5,968 bases of DNA from an uncultured bacterium. GTDB taxonomy: Bacteria > Bacillota > Clostridia > Lachnospirales > Lachnospiraceae. The notes under the pieces were generated by a model. It saw nothing but the letters and a program-made list of their open reading frames with translations, was not told the DNA's origin and made no database searches. Each line of letters begins with the position of its first letter. Within the stretch, counting starts at the first letter, position 1. The translations under genes and the position numbers were made by a program. Below are positions 5,802-5,968 of this stretch, in pieces. The DNA lies in assembly GCA_905214855.1 (NCBI GenBank), contig CAJMNU010000092.1:1-5968 (forward strand). Direction: 5' to 3'.

Positions 5802-5850
5802 AAAAAAAATAAAAAAAGGGCTTGCTTTTTAAAACAAAGTGTGCTATCCT
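5802..5850 (+). promoter_or_regulatory. Strong promoter with A-tract UP element, probably of the S10 operon
   Basis: TTGCTT (5822-5827), a 17-base spacer and TATCCT (5845-5850) form a SigA promoter with expected start near G5857. Immediately upstream, 5802-5817 is almost pure A, the form of an UP element that boosts rRNA and ribosomal-protein promoters. It faces out of the window to the right. Confidence 0.7.
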
Positions 5851-5856
5851 GAAAAA

Positions 5857-5968
5857 GCTGTGACATGATAGCTGTGAAGCGCGAGGTTGCTGCCGAGACG
5901 AAGAATCGTCGATAGCAGGTTTTCCGTGGAGCGAATGTCAAGTTAGGAAACTGGCGACAAGTCACTGT
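5857..5968 (+). ncRNA. 5' part of a structured untranslated leader, probably rpsJ/S10 operon (partial)
   Basis: From the predicted transcription start to the window edge there are 112 bases with no start codon preceded by a ribosome site. The GC content rises above that of the preceding spacer, and local helices are visible: GACGA-AGAA-TCGTC (5897-5910); AGTT-AGGA-AACT (5941-5952) enclosed by TGTC (5936-5939) and GACA (5956-5959). CTGC and GCAG can extend the first helix. In most Firmicutes the str operon ending in tuf is followed by the S10 operon starting with rpsJ, and S10 operons can be controlled through a leader RNA, in E. coli by protein L4. The S10 assignment rests on this gene-order argument and a general resemblance to clostridial rpsJ upstream regions that I recall but cannot check. 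An unrelated small RNA or riboswitch is possible. Confidence 0.55.

Noticed and set aside
5661..5852. 63-codon plus-strand frame after the wall-binding gene
   Set aside because: It begins within the terminator stem and ends inside the next promoter, with no ribosome site; it is a chance frame.
1..5968. CRISPR array, tRNA or rRNA genes, insertion sequence or integrase
   Set aside because: No regularly spaced repeats, tRNA cloverleaf, rRNA segment, transposase or recombinase motif was seen on either strand.

Overview
The window reads as Firmicutes, most likely a gut Lachnospiraceae-type Clostridium. It begins with the last 25 codons of an elongation factor Tu gene with a typical clostridial C-terminus. 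The accessory proteins (an S8 subtilase with a clostridial Asp-rich insert, an acyltransferase-3 membrane protein, a stand-alone RlmI/RlmK-type methyltransferase and a secreted choline-binding-type repeat protein) have the flavour of that family. AT-rich spacers, strong AGGAG-type ribosome binding sites and SigA-type promoters agree. Species is not determinable from the window.

Layout from left to right. Positions 1-79 are the end of tuf, closed by a textbook UUCG-loop terminator (165-194). A second, convergent hairpin (239-295) ends the next gene, a secreted serine protease on the minus strand (347-1615). A divergent promoter region (1616-1821) drives the protease leftward and an integral-membrane acyltransferase rightward (1822-2871) from a perfect TTGACA-N17-TATAAT promoter. 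Between the acyltransferase and a SAM-dependent methyltransferase (3048-3917) lies a run of three consecutive hairpins (2874-2994) that looks like a structured or dispersed repeat element. An AT-rich spacer with a perfect 16-bp tandem duplication precedes a secreted protein built almost entirely of aromatic/glycine cell-wall-binding repeats (4240-5610), which ends in a strong terminator (5664-5704).

The right edge (5802-5968) holds an A-tract-boosted promoter and the first ~110 nt of a structured untranslated RNA with no ORF. Because the str operon (ending in tuf) is normally followed by the S10 operon (starting at rpsJ), I infer that this is the rpsJ/S10-operon leader. The four genes would then be an accessory insertion of about 5.7 kb between two essential ribosomal operons.

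Functionally, three of the four genes point to the cell envelope or exterior (protease, membrane acyltransferase, wall-binding repeat protein); the fourth probably modifies RNA. Each has its own promoter or an ambiguous one, the protease is on the opposite strand, and strong terminators separate them. They look like independent cargo at an insertion-tolerant site rather than one operon, and I see no clear evidence for a single dedicated multi-gene system.
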